Shown here piece after piece: positions 25,607-33,466 of a stretch of 58,918 nt of DNA; positions within the stretch are counted from its first letter, which is position 1, and every line of letters begins with the position of its first letter. The notes under the pieces are model-generated. The model searched no databases and was not told the origin of the DNA. It saw nothing but the letters and a program-made list of their open reading frames with translations. A program made the translations under genes and the position numbers. This DNA comes from Treponema sp. (GTDB lineage: Bacteria; Spirochaetota; Spirochaetia; Treponematales; Rectinemataceae). The stretch covers positions 1-58,918 of the forward strand of contig JAAYWE010000162.1 of assembly GCA_012516755.1 (NCBI GenBank), written 5' to 3'.

Positions 25607-25700
25607 TTATCCCTCCGCCGGCATTATCCGGATCAGGTTCGATGGGTGTTTCTCAGGCTGCTTTCTCCAACGGAGAAAAGCAAACCACCCCATTGATTTC
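25607..25700 (-). promoter_or_regulatory. TPP riboswitch (thi box) controlling thiBPQ
   Basis: On the minus strand this stretch carries the ordered thi-box landmarks: GGGGTGG, then GCCTGAGAAACACCC, then GAACCTGATCCGG, TAATGCCGGCG and GGAGGGAT. These are the conserved core of the thiamine pyrophosphate aptamer. It fills the gap between the clpX stop and thiB. There is no following terminator hairpin; the aptamer's 3' strand contains the thiB Shine-Dalgarno sequence 5-8 nt before the ATGs, so control is most likely translational. Confidence 0.93.
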
Positions 25701-25705
25701 TGCGC

Positions 25706-26959
25706 TTAGGCTGTTTTTTGACGATATTCGAAGATGCAGCTGCCTTTGCCTTCTACCGCATCTCGCGTCAGGATTACCTTTTTTATATTATTATCACTTG
25801 GAAGCGAGTACATTATATCCACCATGATTTTTTCAATAATAGCGCGTAAGCCGCGCGCTCCTGTCTTCTGAACAATAGCCTTTTCAGCAATAGCATCTAT
25901 TGCAGCATCATCAAATTCCAGTTCAACATTATCGAGCTGCATAGAGGCTTTGTATTGCTTGAGTAAGGCATTCTTCGGTTCGATGATGATACGCTTGAGG
26001 TCTTCTTTTGTAAGCTCATCCAGTGCAACTTTTACCGCCAGGCGTCCGACAAACTCAGGGATAAGGCCGAATTTGATAAGATCATCCGGTTGCAACTCTG
26101 AATAGAGCTGACTTAGCATCTTTTCATGTCTTGCTTTTACATCCGCACCAAACCCCATGGGGTGGCTGGAAATTCTCGATTCGATTATCTTGTCTAGCCC
26201 AACAAAGGCTCCGCCACAGATGAAGAGGATATTGGTTGTATCGATACGAAGATACTCCTGATTTGGATGTTTTCGTCCTCCTTGCGGAGGTACGTTAGAT
26301 ATGGTTCCTTCGATGATTTTAAGAAGAGCTTGCTGGACTCCTTCTCCAGATACATCGCGCGTAATCGAAGGATTCTCGCCTTTGCGTGAAATCTTATCTA
26401 TCTCGTCTATGTACACGATGCCGCGTTCTGCTGCCTGAATGTTTCCACCTGCATTCTGAATAAGCTTGAGGAGAATATTCTCGACATCTTCGCCGACATA
26501 TCCAGCTTCCGTAAGAGTCGTTGCATCAGCCATAGCGAAAGGTACTTTGAGTTTTCGGGCTAAAGTGCGCGCAAGTAGCGTCTTACCTGATCCGGTCGGC
26601 CCTATGAGCAATACATTAGACTTTTCGATCTCGACATCTGGAGACTGGGCTGATACTTTATGTACTAGTCGTTTGTAATGGTTATAAACAGCCACGGAAA
26701 GGACTCGCTTGGCATATTCCTGTCCAATCACATACATATCAAGGAATTCTTTGATCTCTTTAGGTTTGGGTACTTCTGTAAGAAAACTAGCGGTGACTCT
26801 CTGTTCTTCCTCATCGAGGATTTGACTGCAAATACGAACACACTCATCGCATATATTGACGCCGGGCCCTGTAATCATCTTGCTGACATAGGATGAACTT
26901 TTCCCACAGAAAGAACAGAATGTCTCCTGCTCCAGATCGAATTGTTTATTCCTTGCCAT
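25706..26959 (-). CDS. clpX: ATP-dependent Clp protease ATP-binding subunit ClpX
   Basis: ClpX unfolds substrates and feeds them to ClpP. The 417-residue protein has the N-terminal zinc-binding domain (CSFCGK and CDEC), Walker A GPTGSGKTLLART, Walker B IVYIDEIDK, sensor regions, and the ClpP-binding IGF-type loop, here MGFGADVK. The ATG overlaps the end of clpP by 14 nt. The order tig-clpP-clpX is the common bacterial arrangement; thiBPQ follow behind the TPP riboswitch. Confidence 0.97.
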   Translation of the reverse strand: MARNKQFDLEQETFCSFCGKSSSYVSKMITGPGVNICDECVRICSQILDEEEQRVTASFLTEVPKPKEIKEFLDMYVIGQEYAKRVLSVAVYNHYKRLVHKVSAQSPDVEIEKSNVLLIGPTGSGKTLLARTLARKLKVPFAMADATTLTEAGYVGEDVENILLKLIQNAGGNIQAAERGIVYIDEIDKISRKGENPSITRDVSGEGVQQALLKIIEGTISNVPPQGGRKHPNQEYLRIDTTNILFICGGAFVGLDKIIESRISSHPMGFGADVKARHEKMLSQLYSELQPDDLIKFGLIPEFVGRLAVKVALDELTKEDLKRIIIEPKNALLKQYKASMQLDNVELEFDDAAIDAIAEKAIVQKTGARGLRAIIEKIMVDIMYSLPSDNNIKKVILTRDAVEGKGSCIFEYRQKTA

Positions 26960-27563
26960 GCTTTCGCGGCTCCATGATCGTATCGACGATCCCGTATTCG
27001 ACAGCTTCTTGAGAGCTCATATAGAAATCTCGCTCCATATCTTGGGCAACTTTTTCAATTGGCTGGCCAGAATGGAGCGCAAAGTAATCGATTGTAAGCT
27101 TTTTCAATCGAATGATCTCACGCGCTTGAAGGCTGATATCGCTTGCTTGACCAGAGACTCCGCCCCATGGTTGATGTATCAAAATACGGGAAGAGGGCAG
27201 GGCATAGCGCTTACCCTTTGTCCCACAGGCGAGCAAAAGAGCAGCCATACTCGATGCTTGTCCCAGACAAATTGTCTGCACATCGGGTTTTATATATTGA
27301 ATTGTATCGTATATTGCAAGTCCTGCGGTTACCAATCCACCAGGGCTGTTTATATAGATTGAAATATCCCTGGAGGGATCCTGAGATTCCAGAAACAAAA
27401 GCTGTGCAATCACCAAATCCGCAATGACATCACTGATTTCGCCATCGATGAATACGATACGATCTTTGAGAAGGCGCGAATAGATGTCATAGGATCGCTC
27501 TCCAATACCGGTTTGCTCGATAACAATCGGAACGAGATTGCTCATATATTCAGACATTGCCAT
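26946..27563 (-). CDS. clpP: ATP-dependent Clp protease proteolytic subunit ClpP
   Basis: ClpP forms the double-heptameric serine protease chamber. The catalytic Ser lies in GQASSMAALLLA, the His in ILIHQPWGG, and the Asp in the MERDFYMS region. Start choice is uncertain. The ATG at 27563 (205 residues) is used; a TTG at 27602 has a better GGAG site 7 nt upstream and would give a 13-residue longer propeptide. The conserved part begins with MSNLVPIVIEQTGIGER. It lies between tig and clpX in one operon. Confidence 0.95.
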   Translation of the reverse strand: MAMSEYMSNLVPIVIEQTGIGERSYDIYSRLLKDRIVFIDGEISDVIADLVIAQLLFLESQDPSRDISIYINSPGGLVTAGLAIYDTIQYIKPDVQTICLGQASSMAALLLACGTKGKRYALPSSRILIHQPWGGVSGQASDISLQAREIIRLKKLTIDYFALHSGQPIEKVAQDMERDFYMSSQEAVEYGIVDTIMEPRKHGKE

Positions 27564-27623
27564 TTCTCTGGTACCTTTTGATTTGCCATAATTGAGATTC
27601 AATATTGAACTCCGAAATAAAAT

Positions 27624-28979
27624 CTAATCATTTTTTTTCATAAAGTCCAAATAGGACATTTGACCTGATTCTTTGACCGTTGTCGAAGACAAGATATCAT
27701 CGAAGAATTTCCTAATGGCGATATCTTCTTTGATATACTTTATCGTGCCATGCTTTTCATACTCTGTTTTGATCTCGGCTGGACTCATCGTGGAATGACT
27801 TGCTTCCTTAGCTATTTCAGCATCGACTTCTTCATCGGTAGATGTATAGGACCCAGCCTCTATCAGCTTATCTAGAAGGATGTTTGTCGCAAGGGCTTTC
27901 TCTGCCAGCGGTCCCCATTCGTTGTAAATCTGTTCACGAGTTTTTCCGGACATTTCTAGAAGCATTTCCAGATGTTCTTCGGAATCGACTCCCATCTGTT
28001 GCTTTAAGGATTCCCATCGCATCGCGATCTCGGTAGCGAGCATTGAACGGGGGATGGATATCTTCGTTTTTTTCAGGAGTTCGTCCATAATTGCATGCTC
28101 TTTTGCTTTGCGAAGCCTTGTTTGCAGATTCTCTGTCAGGTGAGCGCGGACTGCTTCCTTTAGGTCATCTAGGGTCTTGTATTTTTCGGAAACATCTTGG
28201 GCTAGTTCATCATCAAGATCTGGAAGGTCTTGGTGTTTCACTTTGCTAACTGAGACCTTTATGGTCACAGTTTTTCCTGCATATTCGGGATACTCAAAAT
28301 CATCGGGAAAGGTTTTTACGATGGTTTTTTCATCTCCAGCCTTGAGGCCGACAATCTCATCATCGAATTTATAGATGTTCAAATTCTTGCCGAGCTCGAA
28401 AGAGAAGTCCTGACGTGAAGTACCAGAAATCTCGCTTCCATCTTCTGCAAGTTCGACAAAACTAGCGATGACAATATCGCCGATTTCCGAAGGCCCATCC
28501 TTCTCTACGACAATGGCATTTCTTTGCCTTATGTCTTCTAATTCGCGATCTATATCTTCCTGTGTGATGGCTACGGCTGGTATTTCGATCTCTATTCCAT
28601 CAAGCGAAGGAAGCTCAAATACTGGAAAAGCATCATAGTTAACGCTAAAAGTAAAATCAGAATCCAGCTCGAAGCTTGGATCGTTTTCCAGCTCAGGCAT
28701 TTCATAGGCGAGTGGTGGTCGAGAGACATCCTTGAGGGCGGTCTCTAGCGCTTTTTCTACGACTCGCGCCTTAGCATCGGTCTTGAGCGATGGGCCAAAC
28801 TTCCGCTCCAACACAGAAATAGGAACATGTCCCTTTCTAAACCCATCGATTCTAGCTTGTTTTGCATATTCATTTATCATTGCATCATATTCAGATCGCA
28901 GGTCCTGTGCTCGTACGGTAATTGTCATGCGAATTCTGGAGAGTTCAAGCTCTTCAATTCTTTTTTCGGCGATTTCCAT
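27624..28979 (-). CDS. tig: Trigger factor
   Basis: Trigger factor is the ribosome-bound chaperone that meets nascent chains. The 451-residue protein has the N-terminal ribosome-binding domain with a variant of the signature loop (GFRKGHVPISVLERKFG), a central FKBP-type domain near residues 160-245, and a helical C-terminal substrate cradle. A GAGAGGA site precedes the ATG. It is the first gene of the tig-clpP-clpX-thiBPQ transcription unit. An 8-bp dyad lies upstream. Confidence 0.96.
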   Translation of the reverse strand: MEIAEKRIEELELSRIRMTITVRAQDLRSEYDAMINEYAKQARIDGFRKGHVPISVLERKFGPSLKTDAKARVVEKALETALKDVSRPPLAYEMPELENDPSFELDSDFTFSVNYDAFPVFELPSLDGIEIEIPAVAITQEDIDRELEDIRQRNAIVVEKDGPSEIGDIVIASFVELAEDGSEISGTSRQDFSFELGKNLNIYKFDDEIVGLKAGDEKTIVKTFPDDFEYPEYAGKTVTIKVSVSKVKHQDLPDLDDELAQDVSEKYKTLDDLKEAVRAHLTENLQTRLRKAKEHAIMDELLKKTKISIPRSMLATEIAMRWESLKQQMGVDSEEHLEMLLEMSGKTREQIYNEWGPLAEKALATNILLDKLIEAGSYTSTDEEVDAEIAKEASHSTMSPAEIKTEYEKHGTIKYIKEDIAIRKFFDDILSSTTVKESGQMSYLDFMKKND

Positions 28980-29021
28980 ATAATCCTCTCAGTTCTTACT
29001 CTATATAAATTGAAAAATGCG

Positions 29022-29040
29022 CGCTATATGCTATATAGCG
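29022..29040. promoter_or_regulatory. Dyad upstream of tig, possible operator
   Basis: CGCTATAT at 29022-29029 and ATATAGCG at 29033-29040 form a perfect 8-bp inverted repeat with a 3-nt centre, about 45 bp upstream of the tig ATG. The motif GCTATA occurs three times within 30 bp. It resembles a dimer-bound operator but matches no site I can name. Confidence 0.35.
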
Positions 29041-29049
29041 TGCTATAAC

Positions 29050-29092
29050 ACAAAAAAACAGGGCGATTCGGCCAGTTTCCGAATCGCCCTGT
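29050..29092 (-). terminator. Terminator of the five-tRNA operon
   Basis: A 14-bp perfect stem (29058-29071 with 29079-29092, 7-nt loop) is followed on the minus strand by a run of T residues. It lies 7 nt after tRNA-Gly and separates the tRNA operon from tig. Confidence 0.92.
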
Positions 29093-29098
29093 TGTCGA

Positions 29099-29170
29099 AG
29101 CGGGAAACGGGGATTGGACCCGCGACATCCACCTTGGCAAGGTGACGCTCTACCACTGAGCTATTCCCGC
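29099..29170 (-). tRNA. tRNA-Gly (anticodon GCC)
   Basis: The acceptor stem is GCGGGAA/TTCCCGC. The anticodon loop TTGCCAA gives GCC, and the T arm is GCGGG TCCAATC CCCGT. CCA is not encoded. It is the last gene of the tRNA operon. Confidence 0.96.
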
Positions 29171-29241
29171 ATGCATTAAGGCCATATTTATACAGCCGAC
29201 GCTATTTTGGACCAGCAACGCCTTTCGTTAGGAAAGTATCC

Positions 29242-29322
29242 TGCGAGAGAAGGGACTTGAACCCTTACGCCTGAAGGCACCAGATCCTAAGTCTGGCGTG
29301 TCTGCCGTTCCACCACTCTCGC
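29242..29322 (-). tRNA. tRNA-Leu (anticodon TAG)
   Basis: This is a class II tRNA with a long variable arm and acceptor stem GCGAGAG/CTCTCGC. The anticodon stem CCAGA/TCTGG encloses CTTAGGA, anticodon TAG, reading CUN codons. CCA is not encoded. Confidence 0.95.
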
Positions 29323-29401
29323 ATTTTCATGCGAGGCGCATACTAACGGAAGCACGCTTCTTCGTCAAGGCCCGAAATCAATTGAGAGATTTCCGCCTTT
29401 A

Positions 29402-29474
29402 TGAGCCGCGAAGGTTTCGAACCTTCGACCCGCAGATTAAGAGTCTGCTGCTCTGCCAGCTGAGCTAGCGGCCC
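29402..29474 (-). tRNA. tRNA-Lys (anticodon CTT)
   Basis: The acceptor stem GGGCCGC/GCGGCTC has one G-U pair. The anticodon loop CTCTTAA gives CTT, which reads AAG. The T arm GAAGG/CCTTC is perfect. CCA is not encoded. Confidence 0.95.
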
Positions 29475-29488
29475 ATGCATGGAAAAAA

Positions 29489-29562
29489 TGCGTCCGGCAG
29501 GACTCGAACCTGCGGCCTACGGATTCGAAGTCCGTCGCTCTATCCAGCTGAGCTACGAACGC
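29489..29562 (-). tRNA. tRNA-Arg (anticodon TCG)
   Basis: The acceptor stem pairs GCGTTCG with CGGACGC. The anticodon stem CGGA/TCCG region encloses CTTCGAA, giving anticodon TCG for CGN codons. CCA is not encoded. Confidence 0.93.
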
Positions 29563-29604
29563 GCTTTCATCCTTAGCCCAAAGACCGGGATGCTATCGGG
29601 CTCG

Positions 29605-29678
29605 GGTGGGTGATGGGAATCGAACCCACGACAACCAGATCCACAGTCTGGCACTCTACCACCTGAGCTACACCCACC
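29605..29678 (-). tRNA. tRNA-His (anticodon GTG)
   Basis: The acceptor stem GTGGGTG/CACCCAC carries a genome-encoded G(-1) opposite C73, the histidine identity pair. The anticodon loop CTGTGGA gives GTG. It is the first gene of the five-tRNA operon His-Arg-Lys-Leu-Gly. Confidence 0.96.
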
Positions 29679-29696
29679 GTGTAATTGGCGAAGATT

Positions 29697-29725
29697 ACAA
29701 TGCCGAAATAAATCAAGACTGTCAA
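29697..29725 (-). promoter_or_regulatory. Likely promoter of the five-tRNA operon
   Basis: On the minus strand a perfect TTGACA (29725-29720) lies between the end of the AmrS-like gene and tRNA-His. CATTGT follows after 17 nt (weak -10); TGTAAT with 20-nt spacing is an alternative. The -35 is convincing, the -10 is not. Confidence 0.45.
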
Positions 29726-29735
29726 GAGGGATTAT

Positions 29736-30608
29736 TCACCAATAGGAGTATACATATTTCAAATATTTCCTAGCGCTTTCAGTCATCTCGTGCATGGTCT
29801 CCGGAGAAAGTGGCGCCTTAGTATATTTCCAGGCTGGATGGTATCTAGTGATATGGAGAGGTATCTCCTGCGAAAGCGAAGCTATAAAACTGGAGATCTC
29901 TTCGATTTGTGCGGATGAATCGAGAACACCGGGAACGGCGAGAGATGTAATTTCGATATGACAGAGTTGTACAGAAACTCTTATGAAATTTTGTACAACC
30001 TTTAATTCTCCGCCAAGCAATCTTCGATAGATGAGAGGATCGGCGGTTTTTAAGTCGATGTTCGCAGCATCCGTGTGGGCTAGGATATGTCGAGCTGGCT
30101 CATCTAGCGCATTTCCATTTGTTACCAGGATCGTTTTTAAACCTCGGCTATGTGCTATCTGCATTGCTTCTATGACATATTCGATGTGCAACAGAGGCTC
30201 GGAATAGGTAAAGCTTATTGATGGGCAACCAGATGCCATAGCGAGTTCTATCAGTCGATCTGGTTCGATGATTTCTTCTTGAATATATGCAGGTTGAGGA
30301 TGAGCAATTTCCCAGTTCTGACAAAATGGGCAATCCATTGTGCAGTTCCAGAATCCCACAGAATATGTCGAGGTTCCTGGCATGAAATGCCTTAGGGGTT
30401 TCTTCTCGATAGGATCTATTGCGGCGGAAGAAATCCATGCATAAAAAGGAAGAATCATTTTTCCAGATCGATTTTGGCGCGCACTACAATGCCCTTTTGA
30501 TCCATCTTGAATGATGCATGCATGAGCACATAGAGTACATTGTATTCTTGAGTTGTCTAAGCTTCTCCAGTATCTCGCCTTATCTGCGGAAAGTCTGTTG
30601 TATGTCAT
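29736..30608 (-). CDS. Radical SAM protein, AmrS/PFL-activase-like
   Basis: This 290-residue protein has the radical SAM motif CxxxCxxC as C89-TMD-C93-PF-C96 (NCTMDCPFCQNWE). An extra N-terminal cysteine set (CTLCAHACI...GHC) is typical of the AmmeMemoRadiSam/AmrS branch. That branch is related to pyruvate formate-lyase activating enzymes, and its substrate is not well defined. The usual AMMECR1 and MEMO partners are not nearby. The ATG overlaps the stop of the upstream hypothetical by one base, with AGGGAG just before. It is the last gene of the lnt operon. Confidence 0.82.
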   Translation of the reverse strand: MTYNRLSADKARYWRSLDNSRIQCTLCAHACIIQDGSKGHCSARQNRSGKMILPFYAWISSAAIDPIEKKPLRHFMPGTSTYSVGFWNCTMDCPFCQNWEIAHPQPAYIQEEIIEPDRLIELAMASGCPSISFTYSEPLLHIEYVIEAMQIAHSRGLKTILVTNGNALDEPARHILAHTDAANIDLKTADPLIYRRLLGGELKVVQNFIRVSVQLCHIEITSLAVPGVLDSSAQIEEISSFIASLSQEIPLHITRYHPAWKYTKAPLSPETMHEMTESARKYLKYVYSYW

Positions 30609-31015
30609 CAATCTCCCTTGCTAAGAAGCCTTGATATGCTGTGAGTATCAAAAGGTCTGTATTCTTTATCATTAACTTCGAACGGTTCGAATCGCACGGC
30701 AATTGCTCGCCGCCTTATCCATATACGAAATGTGCTGATCGCAGTACCGTTGAGGTCAATGGTTGAGGGAAGCTCGTCCAGAGCCTGCACATCGCGGGTC
30801 TTGACCTCGATAATCTCGCCTTCTTTAAACCAAGCCATGTTTTTTTGTTCATGCAGCAAGAGTATGAGAAATTTCTCTTTATCATAGGGGTGTTTTTTTA
30901 TGGAGCCTACGAATGGAACAGCATCAAAGGCGGGATGTTCTCGATATTTTACAATATCAGATACATCCTCAAGCATCTCTAAATCCTCTGCGTCAAAATA
31001 ACTAGAAATACTCAA
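30608..31015 (-). CDS. Conserved-looking hypothetical protein with TTG start
   Basis: I do not recognise this 135-residue soluble protein. It is acidic at the N-terminus and has a strand-rich middle (KFLILLLHEQKNMAWFKEGEIIEVKTRDV) and a basic IWIRRRAIAVRFEPFEV stretch. No signal peptide, membrane segment or cysteine motif is visible. The start is TTG: a GGAGG lies 6-7 nt before it, while the next in-frame ATG has none. It sits between lnt and the radical SAM gene, coupled to the latter by TGATG. Confidence 0.75.
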   Translation of the reverse strand: MSISSYFDAEDLEMLEDVSDIVKYREHPAFDAVPFVGSIKKHPYDKEKFLILLLHEQKNMAWFKEGEIIEVKTRDVQALDELPSTIDLNGTAISTFRIWIRRRAIAVRFEPFEVNDKEYRPFDTHSISRLLSKGD

Positions 31016-31045
31016 GGTAATCCTCCATAGTGATTCTGTTTAATA

Positions 31046-32752
31046 TTATAAATGATTTATGTCCTTTTGTATTACATAATTTTTCCTTTTTGTATCTAGA
31101 ATCGCCCAGATAAAAAGCAGCCCAACGAAAGCAGTACAAGCCCAGGCAAACCAGTCTCCAAAAATCAGATAGAAAGTAAAATGAGATTCATAAATAGGAA
31201 CATCCACCACCATAGAAGTGGTAATAAACTGAGCCAATTCAGCAATATTCTTTCCGTCTGCGCCTACCACACAGGTGACTCCAGAGTTAGTCGAGCGCAC
31301 AAGTGCTCGCCTTGTCTCTATTGCTCTAAGCCGTGCGACAGCATAATGCTGAATCTGAGCACTCTCAGTTCGAGACCATGAATCGTTTGTCAGATTTATC
31401 AACAAATCCGCGCCTCGATGAATGAAATTTCTACATAGTTCGGAGAAGGCATCCTCGAAGCATATAGGCGTAGCAAATCTAATGGTAGACAAGCTGCCCA
31501 TTTCATCAAAACTATGGCCTTTCTCTTCGGAGCTCAGTGTAAAGATTACTTCTTCTCTTCCCATTACCCAGCCGCTTTCAAGTCCGATTACATTTTGAAT
31601 AAAGGAGCGAAACCAAGAGAATTCCCAGAAAGGAATGGCTTCTGCGAAAGGTACAGGATGTATTTTCGCATAAGTTTCACCCATTCTACCTGTGGGGTAA
31701 ATAATACCTACTGAATTGGATGCCTCATATGTTTCCCAATTCCAGACCACCGGAAGACCGGTCAGCAATGGAATGTCAGCGATCCGAAGGAAGGGCAATA
31801 GAGGTTCTTCGGGAGGATTCTCCTCAAACCAGGATTTGAACTCCTTGTAAGGCCGCCTCAAGCTAGTTTCGCTGAATACTATGAGATCGGGCTTGGCGCT
31901 TTTTTCTTCCTGAATTGATTTCAAAGCCTGTTTAGCTACTCTTATATTCGCGTATAGCGCTTCATTCTCTCCAGATGTCCATGGATCTGTATTCTGTTGG
32001 CAGAGCAGAAGCCGCAATGTTCCCCTGATAGGAAAAGGCCGAGACATTATCAAAGCACCATAGAGAAGTAATATCAAAGCCCATGTAGCGGCGGTTATTT
32101 CAGGCCAGCGAATACAACTCCTTACGGAGTCCATTTTTCTTGTTTTCTGCAAGATAAGTTCTGAGGTTGCCGATGAACAAAAAGCCAAGAAGGCAGAAAT
32201 GCCGTAGACACCCCAGAGGTCGGCCGTCTGCAGCATAATCGGAAGCCCAGTAAATGAGTAAGCCAAAAGTCCCCAAGGATATCCCAAAAAGCCAGTCGAT
32301 TTTGCAAACTCGAGAGCTGCCCATGCCAGAGCGAATACAAGAGGCCTGCAGCCATCTGTGTGATGCAAGAGAAAACACCCATACATAAGGGCTACTCCAT
32401 ATATTACCGCATAAGCGATAGTTGTAGTCCCCAGGGTCCAAAATGCAAAGTCCTTATAGAAAAAGAGCCAATAGCTTGTCAGTGCATGATAGAGTCCTCC
32501 AAATAGAGCACCAATCAGGCTTGCTTCTCCGAGTTTCTCTGTATCAACAAGTGCCATATAGAGTGGCACAAGGCAAAAGATGCCGATAAACCAATTCCCA
32601 TACAAGAATATCTCGTTGGGCTGAGCAAGTGCGGCAAATATGGCGGCTAAAAATGCCCATAGCAAGCGAATCCAAAAAGGCGTTGAATTATTTTTAAGAT
32701 TTCCGAGCCTTGGCATATTCTGTCGGTACAGTCCTTTGACTAGCTCATTCAT
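31046..32752 (-). CDS. lnt: Apolipoprotein N-acyltransferase
   Basis: Lnt adds the third acyl chain to the N-terminal cysteine of lipoproteins in the inner membrane. The 568-residue protein has several N-terminal transmembrane helices, a periplasmic nitrilase-like domain and a C-terminal helix. The Glu-Lys-Cys triad is visible in FSETSLRRP, YAKIHPVPFAE and TPICFEDAF. NDSW and RAIETRRALVRSTNSG are also family hallmarks. The ATG at 32752 has no ribosome binding site; a TTG seven codons upstream is an alternative. A TATACT box lies 9 nt before the ATG. Confidence 0.93.
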   Translation of the reverse strand: MNELVKGLYRQNMPRLGNLKNNSTPFWIRLLWAFLAAIFAALAQPNEIFLYGNWFIGIFCLVPLYMALVDTEKLGEASLIGALFGGLYHALTSYWLFFYKDFAFWTLGTTTIAYAVIYGVALMYGCFLLHHTDGCRPLVFALAWAALEFAKSTGFLGYPWGLLAYSFTGLPIMLQTADLWGVYGISAFLAFCSSATSELILQKTRKMDSVRSCIRWPEITAATWALILLLYGALIMSRPFPIRGTLRLLLCQQNTDPWTSGENEALYANIRVAKQALKSIQEEKSAKPDLIVFSETSLRRPYKEFKSWFEENPPEEPLLPFLRIADIPLLTGLPVVWNWETYEASNSVGIIYPTGRMGETYAKIHPVPFAEAIPFWEFSWFRSFIQNVIGLESGWVMGREEVIFTLSSEEKGHSFDEMGSLSTIRFATPICFEDAFSELCRNFIHRGADLLINLTNDSWSRTESAQIQHYAVARLRAIETRRALVRSTNSGVTCVVGADGKNIAELAQFITTSMVVDVPIYESHFTFYLIFGDWFAWACTAFVGLLFIWAILDTKRKNYVIQKDINHL

Positions 32753-32761
32753 AATGAAATT

Positions 32762-32787
32762 AGTATAAGCCAAAGATCTCTTTGGCT
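32762..32787. promoter_or_regulatory. Dyad between lnt and coaD, next to the lnt -10 box
   Basis: AGCCAAAG (32768-32775) and CTTTGGCT (32780-32787) form a perfect 8-bp inverted repeat with a 4-nt centre. It touches a TATACT (-10-like, minus strand, 32767-32762) that lies 9 nt before the lnt start. Placement between -35 and -10 suggests an operator, but no regulator can be named. Confidence 0.35.
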
Positions 32788-32812
32788 AAAGAGCAAGGGC
32801 AAATTCTTTCCA

Positions 32813-32849
32813 TTGACTGTTGGAGCAGAACTGCATTAAATTAAAGACC
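32813..32849 (+). promoter_or_regulatory. Promoter of coaD, possibly leaderless
   Basis: TTGACT (32813-32818) and TTAAAT (32836-32841) are spaced by 17 nt. The -10 ends 8 nt before the coaD ATG, so the transcript would have at most 1-2 nt of leader. There is no ribosome binding site near the ATG. Confidence 0.5.
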
Positions 32850-33347
32850 ATGCCAAATGCGGTCTTTGCAGGAAGCTTTGATCCTCCGACATCAGGCCAT
32901 CTCGATGTGATCGAGAGTGCCCTTAGCATATTCGACGGGCTTTATGTCGTCTTGGCCATCAACCCCGAAAAAGATGGATTGTTCACTATTGATGAGCGTA
33001 TCGAAATGCTCAATGCCATGAACAGATTCGGTGAACAAATGAAGGTGTGCAAATGGGATGGCCTGGTAACCGATTTTGCTCGTAAACATGGATGCTCTGT
33101 GCTCGTGCGCGGACTCCGCAATGCTGCCGAGTTGCCCTATGAGACCACTATGGCTTACATGAACCAAAGACTTGACCCTTCCATAAAGACAGTTTTTTTC
33201 CTCTATGATGCTAAGCATGTGGATATAAGCTCAACACTTGTGCGCGATCTCGTAACACATAACAGGCTTCCTGATGATATCGTACCACAAGAAGTTGAAA
33301 AGGTTCTTAGGCAAATTTTGCAGAGAAGAGGGTGCCCTCTTTCATAA
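32850..33347 (+). CDS. coaD: Phosphopantetheine adenylyltransferase
   Basis: CoaD adenylates 4'-phosphopantetheine to dephospho-CoA, the penultimate step of coenzyme A synthesis. The 165-residue protein has the nucleotidyltransferase signature GSFDPPTSGHLD near the N-terminus, VRGLRN in the middle and the ISSTLVR motif near the C-terminus. The ATG at 32850 (MPNAVFAGSFDP) matches the family start; an earlier in-frame ATG at 32820 would overlap the promoter. It appears to be a single gene. Confidence 0.95.
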   Translation: MPNAVFAGSFDPPTSGHLDVIESALSIFDGLYVVLAINPEKDGLFTIDERIEMLNAMNRFGEQMKVCKWDGLVTDFARKHGCSVLVRGLRNAAELPYETTMAYMNQRLDPSIKTVFFLYDAKHVDISSTLVRDLVTHNRLPDDIVPQEVEKVLRQILQRRGCPLS

Positions 33348-33391
33348 CTTGCACAAATGATATATGTTTAACCACTGCAAGCATGTCTATC

Positions 33392-33418
33392 TTGACATTT
33401 TCTCACATTTTGTATAAT
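33392..33418 (+). promoter_or_regulatory. Promoter of rpmF-acpP-rnc
   Basis: Perfect hexamers TTGACA (33392-33397) and TATAAT (33413-33418) lie 49 nt upstream of rpmF, with unusually short 15-nt spacing. An imperfect 6-bp hairpin (GGCATG with CGTGCC) follows in the leader. A GAGG site precedes the rpmF ATG. Confidence 0.65.
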
Positions 33419-33466
33419 TTGGCATGCAATTATCGTGCCGATATTGAATGATTATGAGGTTCTACT

